Shown here piece by piece: positions 36,342 through 49,262 of a DNA stretch of 64,000 nucleotides. A model generated the notes under the pieces. The model was not told the DNA's origin, made no database searches, and saw only the letters and a program-made list of their open reading frames with translations. Numbering within the stretch: the first letter of the stretch is position 1; each line of letters begins with the position of its first letter. Location of the stretch: the NCBI RefSeq assembly GCF_032854445.1, contig NC_088295.1, forward strand, positions 10,217,385 through 10,281,384, read 5' to 3'. Source of the stretch: Liolophura sinensis. Taxonomy: Eukaryota > Mollusca > Polyplacophora > Chitonida > Chitonidae. The translations under genes were made by a program, and so were the position numbers.

Positions 36342-37328
36342 TTACAGTATTACACCTTTCGCACGCATGTAGTCCAAAATTTTAACAGCAGTTTTTGGCT
36401 TCGTCGTTTCTTTGTTAATTTTTGGCGGCAGATGTAATGATCCTATTTCCTTCACCACAGAGCTGACATCCGTGCATGTATCTGCTGTGTATACGGGGGT
36501 CAGGGATCCTTCGAGCTTCGTTATCCTTGGGTCCGTACAGGGTCGAACACTGTTTAAGGTTGATGAACTAGAAGAAAAGCTCCCTGACTTGGCTCTCCTG
36601 GAGGCCCAAACCGGACGGGCAGTCCCCATCGGGCGAATCGCGGATTCCAGACGAGGCATTCCGTCTGGGATATCTTCGAATTTGTGAGACATATGATCAC
36701 TAAGGCTCGGCAAAGTCTCGCAATAGGATGCGCAGAAGCTTCTCTGCACCCCATCTCTTTTGGTCAAGTTTTGCTTAGACAAAGCCGCTATTTGCGGTGT
36801 GTTCAACAGGTGCCTTTCCTCTTCTTTTCCATCCACAGGCGTTTGTCCAAAGTGAACAGATTTGGCACGTTTTGTGGAAGCATCTACAGGTTCTGCAACT
36901 TCTTTGAATTGCACTGGCCTATCATGTGACTTCGTTGGATCCAAGCGGTCCAGTAAGGAAAGTCTCGCGTTACTTGACTTCACTTTTCGTCCTCCTGTCT
37001 TTTCACTTGCAATACGCTCTAACTGTAAAATATTTCTTCTGTTGGCACTGGACTTTCTCTGAATTCTATCAACAAATACCTTTCGTTCGTAAGCATTCTG
37101 AGACAGGAATTTGTATCTTTCTCTTGAAAGTTCCCACAGCTTGGCTTTGAGCATGCGCTCTTCAGTCACATTGTCCGTCAGTTGTCCTGACATGCGCACA
37201 GCATCCCTTTGGTAGTAACCATCTCCTCCTCTTACCCAGGCCTCTATTTCTTTCACGGCATTTGTCCTGTTTGAAACAAACTTGGACTTCATTTCCCTTC
37301 CGGGTACCGTTTTCGGCCTTTGGTTCAT
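36342..37328 (-). CDS. Intronless basic protein of unknown function
   Basis: A single 328-residue open frame that I do not recognise. It is rich in Lys, Arg and Ser with no signal peptide or membrane segment. Residues about 50-110 are charged and likely helical (EERMLKAKLWELSRERYKFL, then AYERKVFVDRIQRKSSANRR). The second half is Ser/Thr/Pro-rich with a serine run (SGSFSSSSSTLNS), and the end is KTAVKILDYMRAKGVIL. Support: length well above the background of this AT-rich sequence, a composition typical of real protein, and an AATAAA just downstream. Like the ankyrin gene 6 kb away, it is on the minus strand and has no intron. Expression is not proven. Confidence 0.68.
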   Translation of the reverse strand: MNQRPKTVPGREMKSKFVSNRTNAVKEIEAWVRGGDGYYQRDAVRMSGQLTDNVTEERMLKAKLWELSRERYKFLSQNAYERKVFVDRIQRKSSANRRNILQLERIASEKTGGRKVKSSNARLSLLDRLDPTKSHDRPVQFKEVAEPVDASTKRAKSVHFGQTPVDGKEEERHLLNTPQIAALSKQNLTKRDGVQRSFCASYCETLPSLSDHMSHKFEDIPDGMPRLESAIRPMGTARPVWASRRAKSGSFSSSSSTLNSVRPCTDPRITKLEGSLTPVYTADTCTDVSSVVKEIGSLHLPPKINKETTKPKTAVKILDYMRAKGVIL

Positions 37329-39193
<1,865 letters not shown>

Positions 39194-39289
39194 CCCCATT
39201 GGTGAAGGCAAGAGGACTTCAAAAAACGCCAGGCAAATGGGCTCACGATCCAGGTGCAGAACCTGTTGCTTTAACCTCTTTAAAAGGAA

Positions 39290-40140
39290 TCAGGAAGAAC
39301 GTGACCTAGCCCAGATGCGAAACCTGCAGATCTTCCGGAATATGTATACTCAGGCCTTGTGGAATGTGTATGCCTTGCGGAACTTGTACGCTTTGCAGAA
39401 CCTGTAGGCCTTGCAGTGCCTATAGGCCGTGTGGAACATGTAGACCTTACGGAATCTGTAGGCATTGTGGAATCTGTAGGCCTTGCGGAATCTGTAGGCC
39501 TTGTGGAATCTGTAGGCCTTGTGGAACATGTAGGCCTTGTGGAATCTGTAGGCCTTGTGGAATCTGTAGGCCTTGCAGTGCCTATAGGCCGTGTGGAACA
39601 TGTAGGCCTTGTGGAATCTGTAGGCCTTGTGGAACGTAAAAGCCTTGTGGAATCTGTAGGCCTTGTGGAATCTGTAGGCCTTGTGGAACATGCAGGTCTT
39701 GTGGAATCTGTAGGCCTTGCGGAATCCGTAGGCCTTGTGGAACATGTAGGCCTTGTGGAATCTGTAGGCCTTGTGGAATCTGTAGGCCTTGCGGAATCTG
39801 TAGGCCTTGTGGAACATGTAGGCCTTGCGGAATCTGTAGGCCTTACGCCTTTCAAATGGAATCAGGGTGAGAGTGACATATCTTAGGTGCGGTACTTATG
39901 AGCCTTACAAATGTAAATTAAAATCACGAAACCTAGCTCAGCTGGAGAATCTGTAGACCTTGAACCAGTAAATTAGGATCATAGTGCACGTGACATAGCT
40001 TAGATGCCGAAAATGCAATCAGGGTAGAATCAGGGTGAAGGTTTGGAACCTATAGGCCTTACCCTGTAAATTAAAATAAGATTGAACATGGCATAGCTCA
40101 GGTGCGGAACCTGCAGGCCTGGCGCCTGGGAATTTTAAAT
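39290..40140. repeat. 18-bp minisatellite, about 30 clear copies with decayed flanks
   Basis: The core, about 39410-39845, is repeated GGAATCTGTAGGCCTTGT with GGAACATGTAGGCCTTGC and GTGCCTATAGGCC variants. Decayed copies spaced further apart run on to about 40130 (GAACCTGCAGGCCT types). As 18 is a multiple of three, long periodic open frames arise on both strands, such as a minus-strand Thr-Arg-Pro-Thr-Asp-Ser repeat of 191 codons. Nothing outside the array supports a gene. Confidence 0.92.
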
Positions 40141-40957
40141 CATCCACAACTCAGGAGATGGCTATGCCATAAAATGTATACACAGTTAAGACGGTAACAC
40201 GACTGTGGGCTATCTGATAACTCATTTAATTGTACTATTTATTCATAAGAAACATTTCTCTCTCTTTCTATTGCCCATAATAGTGTTGTAGGGCAATTGA
40301 CTGACTTTGTTTATCTATACCTATCGTTTAATGTAATGGTACATTATTTTTAACACTGCAAAATGCGTCATTTGTAACTCTGTAATGTATATGCTTATGT
40401 CCCTCCCCCCCCCCCCCCCCCACGTGGCAAATGCGCACGCGTGGTGCATGTCATCTCTTTAGTCATCTCATGCCAGGGTTAATTCTGTGTCAACGCTAAT
40501 GTGACTACAGTAATCAGGAACTGCTGTATTGTATATACAACAACTAGCTCTATATACGCCAACCCAACATGCGCGTTGCCACTGACTGCAAAATCTGGCA
40601 CGGCTTGAAGCAAATCAGTACGGTCTCTCAATTCCAGACGAACTTATCTGCTTATATTTACAGTCATCCACTCGTAACAGTATATAAGCTAAGCAGATTT
40701 TCAATCGCAGTTTGTAGTAACCTTTAAGTATTAGGCTGTCGATTATATACATAGTGATAATCTTAGCTAATACAGATGTAACTAAAGACTTTACCAAGCT
40801 TGCAAATCATTGAGCGATCGCGTGAACAGCTGACCGCCATATTAATGAGCACATAGTTAACTTCCAAGAGAATCCAGTAGCCTACGAGCAACACACCTGT
40901 GCAGATAACAGACACCCTTCCCTGCACCCACGGGCACGTGCTCTATAGCTCTCCAGG
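40141..40957. other. Intergenic, upstream of the small gene
   Basis: AT-rich with a C-run at about 40406-40422. Close to the next ATG the sequence is GC-richer, and CCGCCATATTA (40836-40846) matches the YY1 core about 115 bases upstream of it. A promoter is inferred, not shown. Confidence 0.4.
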
Positions 40958-43900
40958 ATGACAGCACGGCCGGTTAGCGCGGGACAAGATTCAACAAGCG
41001 GTAGCTCCGCCGCTGAGGTGACGATTGGGGTCAGTAAATTGGCCCCACTTCCAGAACAGTGGACATTGCCCAAGGAGTGGAACATTGAGAAACGAGAAAC
41101 ATTCGCTGTAAGTTATGGCCAAACAAGTACATACATGGTTGCTTATATGTGCACATTGCAGTAAAGTCATCACTGTATTCGATGCTTTGTTAAACGTAGC
41201 AATCAGTGTTCGAATCCGGTGTAATACGCCACGTGTATGTCGGGTGATCGATTAGTCAAGTTCATTGTTATGTGTAACTGATCGCTGGTCTGATTCTGAA
41301 GTTTTTGACAGCAGCGTGAAAGACAAAAGGGATGATTTATTTATTTGTTTATTTTGGTTGGTGTTTTCCACGGTAGGCCTACTCAAGGATGTTTCACTTA
41401 TACACAAAAATTCACATCGACTGCATTGGTGAAAGGCTCGTGATGAGCCATTGTGCCCCGCAAGCAAGCTGCCCACCCGACCATGGAGTCACATCAAACG
41501 GGATAAAGTTATTGTATAACGAAATGGAAAAGGTTACTCTCTCAAGTATGCACAATTTCAACTTCATTAAGTGACAGTTAACCTTTTTGGAATGGTTAGA
41601 CTTGGGACGAATACATTGTTTTACAAGTATTGGTTAACATTTCAAGAAATTTGTCACACTCAAGGATATTACACTTGAATAATGGCGGTACATGATAGAG
41701 GAAACCGGGTAAAATCCGCCCACTACCCCCAACCCCCCAAATATATTTAAACCAATGATCCAATTAGTCCTCTGCATAGAGTATGACGCTTCTCTATAGT
41801 GTTCGGGTACTGTATGTAAGTATGTTAAAATATTATTTATAGTGTGTACAAAACAAAATCCTTCAAAAATATGTACTGATAAACAAAATGCGTGTGCACA
41901 AATGACACAAAACACACCAGTTATCCAAGCTAATGATTTGTGTCGCGAAAGGCTAAGACAGAGTGGATACATGCTCTTAGCAAAACAGGGTAGCTTGCAA
42001 TGGCTGAATATCTGTAATGCGTATGTTAACTGTTTGTATATGTGGCTTTCTATTGCAGTTTTGGAAGATGGATGTCCAGAATCAAATAGCCAACATCTCT
42101 GGCACTCTGGTAAGATGTTAACACCGACTCTATATTAATTTGAATATGTATATATCAGTTCGCCACACTGTCCTCCATGAAAACACATACAGATATTTAT
42201 GAAGATGTAGACCTAAATAAATTTTTAATCTGTTCTGTGTATGTAAAACGTAACACTAATGTAGTTCCGAAACGTTAACATTGTGTGCAGATAAAACAGA
42301 AAGGACTATATTTGTAGAAAATGAAGCCTCCCGCTCCTCCCATTCCAATGAAACGCAGCGCTCCTGCGAATCAAAGCATATATATATACATAAAATGTGT
42401 GGTTTTCGATGACGTTTGTTCCAGAATTATGGCGTGCACTGTCACTGGGAATAAGGTTTTTTTTTTACTGGGAATGGTTCATCAAACCGTATAATTAGAG
42501 TAAAAGCCTTACTCTCAGTTTTCACGTGCTGTATTTTATACATTATTACTGCCGTCCGTCTGTTGTATATGTCGCCGTTCAGAAGTACGATATACAATGG
42601 CATACAATGAGGCGGTGTGAACATTATGTACACTGTTGCTATAAAGTGTATACCCTTCGATTGTCACAAGTATTCCAAACCAGTTAGGATGGCCTTGGCT
42701 TTATAAAGTTCTCCTACACTCTTAAAACTGAAATGGTACATGTATCTTAAATAGTGTAGCTTAAATCCAATATTTTTGCTGTTTGGGAGGAGGTAAAGCA
42801 TTTCAAATGTTAGATTCTAAAGAGTATGAATATGAGGCATTTAACACCGGACATAATGCAAAACAAATTGTAATCTTATACAGTTTTTATTATCTGATTA
42901 ACGCCTTTAAGTCTTACGTGCGTTAAACTGGCCTTCATGATGCTTTTTAAATTATAAATGTTTACAGAAGTATTGTAGTTTAACATTAAGACTTCAACAT
43001 TTTAAGATGACCGTACTCACATTCGATAGCATTTAACTCTCACTTGGTCATTTAGATATAGAAAATGTTGACATCTGACATTTGTGTGTATACCTAGGCA
43101 TGTATGCACTACACTGATATTGTAAACTCATTTCGATATATAGGCTGCTACCTATAAATGTTCTGTTTCGCGTGCCAGCTGTACAGCTTCCATATACCTG
43201 AATGGTGCTAATCAGTACATTCCATGCATGGTATGCGACTTCCTCACCGCATGGCCGAGTCATGAACATATGCACCATGCAATTATAAATGTCTTGTGCA
43301 ACAATCGTCTTCATCACAAGTCAAATAATAATGATGTTCTGCATAAGATTATTCAGTGTGATACGATTGTCCATGCTATTAAAAGGTAAGATAATGTCGT
43401 TTTTAATTTGTGACATATTTTAACATGAACCATGTTTCAGGCTGTAACCATATCTAAAGTAGTCATAATTAGGTATATGTGTCACACGTCAGATAAATGT
43501 CTGTATATATGTGTAAATGTCTCGAGGTTCGCAGATAACGCACAACTTAGGTGTAGTGTATCAAATCTGTCCCCCAAAAATATTCATTTCAACTCCTTAG
43601 GAATTTGTGTACACACACCATTATTTTCTTCAGTATATATGAAAAGACTGCATAAATGAAATGAGCACAAGGAGAAAAGTCATTAAAAACTATCTCGAAA
43701 ATATGTCTTAAAAATGTGACTGTGACGTTACATCACTTTGTTTTGTTTATATTCACCTGTGCACGTCTAGCTATACAGGCGAATTATTTTAGAACGTTAT
43801 TTAAGTAATCTTTTACCCGTTGGCAATAAAAGATATCCAACATCAAGATCTGTGTTTTGAAAGGGAAAACTTTTGATGTCTGAGTACATCAGCTGTATAT

Positions 43901-44259
43901 CTACACGATGTGCCTTCATCATCAGCTTTCTTTCACTTGAATTAAGATGGAATACGTTCGTTACCAAATGACGAGTAGTTTCTCCTTGGTATGACGTGTC
44001 TTTTATACATGCCACATTTTCTGTTTTGCTTCAGGAACGTTCACTCTCCGCGTTCCCTCACCCTGACGTCAGCCGTCATATGACTTGTCAGGATCAGCAG
44101 ACCATAGCTCAGCTCGAGCAGGAGAAGAGGGAACGGTCCGTTACTGGCGGGAAACACTCTGAACTATGGACTGGCCAGGAAACTTCACACGGACTTCATA
44201 TGAACTTCATGTTAACTGTTGATGTGCTATGTTTTCACAATTGCATGAATATTTTTTAA
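40958..44259 (+). CDS. Probable three-exon small gene, product unknown (about 141 residues)
   Basis: Exons 40958-41107, 42059-42109 and 44035-44259 (TAA). All junctions are phase 0. The donors are GCT|GTAAGT and CTG|GTAAGA and the acceptors TCTATTGCAG and TTTTGCTTCAG, all strong. The joined frame is open throughout: MTARPVSAGQDSTSG at the start, LPEQWTLPKEWNIEK in exon 1, WKMDVQNQIANISGTL in exon 2, then a helical TIAQLEQEKRERS in exon 3. No signal peptide is seen; a hydrophobic last 25 residues could be an artefact if exon 3 is really spliced further. An AATAAA lies 116 bases after the stop. I do not recognise the protein. Evidence is splice-site quality and phase agreement only; further exons may exist. 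Confidence 0.5.
41335..41462 (-). mobile_element. SINE family A fragment in the first intron of the small gene
   Basis: TTTATTTATTTGTTTATTTT, GGTTGGTGTTTTCCACGGTA, GATGTTTCACTTATACA and CGACTGCATTGGTGAAAGGC match both ends of the family in reverse, with the middle missing. Confidence 0.65.
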
Positions 44260-44374
44260 ATTGACTGAAACGGTCCATGTGCTTACTACGTACAACTTCA
44301 TGACCTGAATGATTCTTCCAATTTGAATATTTTTTGTATTTTTTTTGTAGCCTGTTTCGCTAGCATATTTTATA

Positions 44375-44380
44375 AATAAA
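44375..44380 (+). other. Candidate polyadenylation signal for the small gene
   Basis: AATAAA in TATAAATAAATATTTC, 116 bases after the stop at 44259. Confidence 0.5.
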
Positions 44381-44571
44381 TATTTCACTTATCATCTTTT
44401 CAAATGTTCACAGAATAGAAAGCGTGTTTTGTTCCTTCAATGACAAAGCTACAATTGCTCTGACTTCTTATATGTCGCTTTATATGACGATAAGCCTTCT
44501 TATGCACAAATGTGGCAGGAGTACACCATGCATTGACATTTTTAAAGTCATTGGCTAATGTTCCCACTTAG

Positions 44572-45370
44572 ATGCATGCCTTCCGTGCATGGAAGGCATG
44601 CATAGCAGTACAGTCTTTAGAGAACTAGGTGGAAGGCATGCATAGCAGTGCACTCTTTAGAGAACTTGGTGGAAGGCATGCATAGCAGTGCAGTCTTCAG
44701 ACAACTTGGTGGAAGGCATGCAGAGAACTTGGTGGAAGGCATGCATAGCAGTACAGTCTTCAGAGAACTTGGTGGAAGGCAGGCATACCAGTACAGTCTT
44801 CAGAGAACTTGGTGGAAGGCATGCATAGGAGTACAGTCTTCAGACAACCTATTTGAAGGCAGGCATAGCAGTGCAGTCGTTAGAGAACTTGGTGGAAGGC
44901 ATGCATAGCAGTACAGTCTTTAGAGAACTTGGTGGAAGACATGCATAGCAGTACATACTTTAGAAAACTTGGTGGAAGGCATGCATTGGAGTTAAGTCTT
45001 CAGAGAACTTGGTGGAAGGCATGCATAACAGTACAGTCTTCAGAGAACTTTGTGGAAGGTAGCCATAGCAATACAGTCTTTAGAGAACTTGGTGGAAGGC
45101 AGGCATAGTAGTACAGTCTTCAGAGAACTTGGTGGAAGGCAGGCATAGCAGTACAGTCTTTAGAGAACTTGGTGGAAGTCATGCATAGCAGTACTGTCTT
45201 CAGAGAACTTGGTGGAAGGCATGCATAGCGGTACAGTCTTTAGGGAACTTGGTGGAAGGCATGCATAGCAGTACAATCTTTAGAGGACTCGGTGGAAGGT
45301 AGACATAGCAGTACAGTCTTTAGAGAACTTGGTGGAAGGCATGCATAGCAGTACAGTCTTCAGAGAACTC
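44572..45370. repeat. 40-bp minisatellite, about 20 copies, with a hairpin at its left edge
   Basis: The unit is GGAAGGCATGCATAGCAGTA plus CAGTCTTTAGAGAACTTGGT, at 40-base spacing (44591, 44631, and on), with one shortened copy near 44711-44732. The left edge begins with a 13-base inverted repeat, ATGCATGCCTTCC (44572-44584) and GGAAGGCATGCAT (44591-44603), around a 6-base loop; the right arm is the start of the first unit. The array lies about 200 bases after the small gene's poly(A) signal. Confidence 0.93.
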
Positions 45371-45620
45371 CATGTAAGACCACTCAAGAGAACGTCGCCG
45401 ACCTCTTCTTGCCACCATTCGCGGTTCCCGAAGCAGGGGTGACATGAAATTGAGTTCGTTCAGTAATGGTATTTAACCCACATCTTGTGTGACATGTATA
45501 TAAGGAATTAGGGTAAGCGCCGGGTGCCGGAAGCTGTGTCACATTTTTTGCGCTTTATTTGACATTAGCAGATGTGTCACATCACATATCATACAGACAC
45601 CTAAACTTCAACACACATTA
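45371..45620. other. Intergenic, nothing identified
   Basis: Short stretch between the 40-bp array and a SINE; no gene seen. Confidence 0.4.
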
Positions 45621-45838
45621 CCTTTATTTATTTGTTTTAAACGCCGTACCCGAGGAATTCTTCACTCATGCATACACGATGGTAATCAGGCTTACATATA
45701 TATGGACCGAGGAAACCAAGTATCGTACTATCCTCCTGACTTAGGATTGCAGTCGAACCTTGAACTGGAGTTGAACCCGCCATCTCCATGGTCAACGGCA
45801 TACCGGCAAAGTTTAAACCAACTGCATGAGGCTTAAGG
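45621..45838 (-). mobile_element. SINE family A, old diverged copy
   Basis: TTTATTTATTTGTTTTAAAC, GCCGTACCCGAGGAATTCTT and TGGAGTTGAACCCGCCATCT keep the family's order, but large parts are diverged. Confidence 0.55.
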
Positions 45839-48800
45839 GCCTCGTTGGTATGTATATAATAGGCCTATACGTCACATTGTCGTTCATGAGTATTTCTTCC
45901 AATCTCCCCGTGGACTCTATTGTGACAACAGAAACAGAAATGTGTGATAGCAATGTACATGTACCAAAATGACATACTCTGATGCGGATCGGTCAAAGAA
46001 TTTTTTCTGATGTCACTTCGTACTTGCGCAGAATTATACTTCGTGAATATCATGAGGACACGAATTTAATGAATATCTTGGAGCACGGTGGAATGAATAT
46101 CTTGTGCTCACGACAAAAAAGGAACCTCCTGATCACAACTTCCGAAAGATCTCGGAAGCACGGCAAGCTTAAAGTGAGTATCTCGAGCGCACGGCAATAT
46201 ACGACCCGTGTGGAAGACATACACAATTAAGTTTGCACGTCTATTCATTAATTATAACTCGAACATATGACATAATTAAAAATAACTGGTGCATGAAACT
46301 TTGTATAACCAATAAAGAACAGGGTGAGTAATATAGTATATCTGATAATGGGAGCAGTGCGTCTCGAAACCTTATTGATAACACCATGGTACAACTCCTC
46401 CTATGTTTATTGGTTGGTAAAACCTGTACATAGCCGAATATAGACTTTGTATTGCTTGGTTAATTTTTTTTGTCTTTTTATTTTTTCATTTATTTTAACG
46501 ACTTTAGGTCTCGAATTCTTTGACGAGGGAACTGATTCACATATTCATCAATCGGCAGCAGTTGTAGATTCCAGGGAGACAACTCTGCCATGATTCCTGA
46601 CAAAGCCACCTTGATGTCATCGTGCATTGGTGGTATTGTTTGGTATTGTCCCATCTGCATGGATATGAATCATTTCAGTCAACTTTATATGGGTGTAACA
46701 CGTGCCAAGTACATGCGGCCACTATATAAAAGTCCAATGAACTAGTCAATCTCACGAAGCATTATTTAAATTTTACTCTTCCTTATAGACCTTCCATATA
46801 ATGAATTAGGTGTTCAATAGCTTGTTAGACCAAAATGAGTCTCTCGGGTATAAGTAAATTCTATAGCTTTCTAATTTACTGCCAAGCTTTGTAAACCAAA
46901 ATCAGCTTTGCAGTGTACATGTATACCCTAAAATATCGGATTTTAAGAAACTGCCATTCGTTACATGCACCTTGTTTACCATAGGCTGCATAAGCCATTA
47001 ACACAGGCTGTCAGTCAGGTATAAATTAACAGTTTAAATATTAACAAGGTAGCCGTCAAATACCTGAGTAATGAGGAACTCCACATCGAGACACACACAG
47101 ATCACCTCGCCAAAGATACATGTATACCTACCAAAGAAACTCGGATCAATACCTCTGTTAACTGCATGCGGAGTAAGATATCTATGTTCAGAGTTTCACA
47201 GGTATAAACCATGCTGGTATACAAAGATGTAATTTTTATATTCATTATTCACCTTGCTTTAGAAGTGTTCTAACTTTTAAGCCGTTGATAAGGCGCACTG
47301 CCCACATTAATTGCTAACCAGAGCACTATTGCACACAGCCGAGTAAGTGCAATAAATATATTCATATGTTCACGTATACATACACTGGTGAACAGTCTAC
47401 GTAGGCATAGATATTACAGTTTTTGGAAACAGGATTTATTGGAAAGTTGTGTGGCTTAATTATGTTAACTAAAAAAATTTTTTTAACTTGAATTCAGATA
47501 AATCTGTATCGTGTATATATAAGTCTTAACGAAATGCATGCGTATGCAATCACTTTAATAACATGAAACGATTTAGCAAGACACATATTTTTGTTTCTCG
47601 TCCAATATGCACATATCAACCCTTGTAGGCCTATGCGTGTCACGCACTGTCAACATGATAGCCATGTATAGGTTTCTACCGTCTAAATATAGTTTATACC
47701 GGTAAACCAGGTTATTTAGTTACATCGTCTGCATTGAAAATCCTCATGCACGCAGGAGCCTATAAACCATGAAAGCCTAGACCTTTTTGATTCACAACCA
47801 AAATTTAATTATCTAGATCATTCAGATATGCCTGGAAATACGATATGTCTGGAATATTGACTGTGTAATTCTTGACAGTGATCCTTAATTGTGCTGGACG
47901 TTTTTCCCCCTTTTCACCGAGTTTGTCGTACGGAGCGGTAGTTTCTCCTGTGCAGTGACAGTACTCTTCAGATGAGTTGGCCTATAGTCCTATCCTTTCC
48001 GACAAATTGACCGAAAGTTTTTAAGACATATTTTCGAATTTCTTTTTTAATTTTTTTTTTGTCTTTTTGTTTTTGTTTTTGCACAGTTTTGTTCATATCC
48101 CTTAAAACTCAAATTTTCGTTTTAGAGTCACGTACCTGTCAAATTATTTCAAATATTTTTTATCCAAGTATTTAGGTCTGCATAGCCTACAGGTCCGATA
48201 TCTTGGGTTTATGACGGTACACATATAGCCCCTTCCAACACCCCACCCCCACACCCATCACACCTCCCACAAGCCTATAAACTGGCCAACCTGCAGCATA
48301 AATAGCCAGCCAATTAAAAAATATGTAGGCCCATAAGAAATCGACAGGCGAAATTCATTATATGCATAATTTATATCATGTAGGCCAGTTAGAAACAGCT
48401 AATCAGAGGGACTATACGTTCAGCTCTATAGGAACGCTCTAAAATCTTGAATGCATGTTAAGTCAGTGGTGGAGTAGGGCCTTTTAACGCAAAACTTGCC
48501 GTACATTGTACGCCTTGTCCTATACGATATGACTTATAATTCTGATTTGATCACATAGTCAAGTATTAACTTTATAAAAGACGGGTCATAGGATATAGGC
48601 CCTTGTGTAGGTAAGACAAAGTTATAATAGGTAGGCCTAGGCCTAGACCCTAGTAGGCCGATATGCCGTCTAAACTATATAGCCTACTATTATGGTTTTT
48701 TTTTTTTAATAGTAGTACATCTGATTTTATCTTTAGAACGTTAAATATCGCTGACATTTTTACGCAACACACATGGTTTATATGTAGAATTCCTGGGCAC

Positions 48801-48872
48801 TTATTTTCTTTTTTATCAACATGCGAAGAATGTGCATCTTCGAAGGTCAACTGGGGGCACAATGGCACAGTA
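45839..48872. other. Intergenic, with a small degenerate repeat at about 46040-46195
   Basis: No gene recognised. At 46040-46195 there are imperfect copies of ATGAATATCTTGGAGCACGG, AATATCTTGTGCTCACGAC and ATCTCGAGCGCACGGC, roughly 35 bases apart. The rest is AT-rich, with T-runs near 46470 and 48050-48070 and a C-rich patch at 48236-48270. Confidence 0.45.
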
Positions 48873-48885
48873 GCGCCCCCTAGTG
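48873..48885 (-). promoter_or_regulatory. CTCF-type motif upstream of PKD2
   Basis: GCGCCCCCTAGTG, whose reverse complement CACTAGGGGGCGC matches the animal CTCF core, lies 378 bases upstream of the PKD2 ATG. It points toward the motif at 7162-7175, which is on the plus strand. Binding is inferred from motif similarity only. Confidence 0.45.
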
Positions 48886-49262
48886 ATAAAAGTTTTACAA
48901 ACAAGCTGAAAGTGAGAGGGTAGGTCGATGGAAGTAATTTAATGAATTGTTTATTCTCACGCGATCGCCCATCAGTTTTGGTGAAATTAGTAAATGCCAG
49001 TTGGGTGGTAATGTCTGCGAACTAAGTTATTGATGAAATTATCGATCGGACAGGTAAAACTAAAGTGTTCCAGCGAGAACCCGAGGTTATTGACAGCGTG
49101 GCGTCAGACGAGAGTTGGGAGGAGGAAGCCATTGTAATGCGCTGACTCCGAATCAATTTTTCACGACATCCTTCATCGAAGAAGCATAGTCATTCAGCTG
49201 GCTGCGGGCCGAGACCTGTGCGGATTCTAAGGTAACGGCAAGGACGTCATTACTAAACAAAC

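Noticed and set aside
36412-37150. Plus-strand open frames opposite the 36342-37328 gene
   Set aside because: They are antisense shadows of the longer minus-strand frame, which has the more protein-like composition and a downstream AATAAA.
39280-39886. Open frames on both strands encoding six-residue periodic proteins
   Set aside because: They follow automatically from an 18-bp repeat without stops. No promoter, start context or flanking coding sequence supports any one of them.
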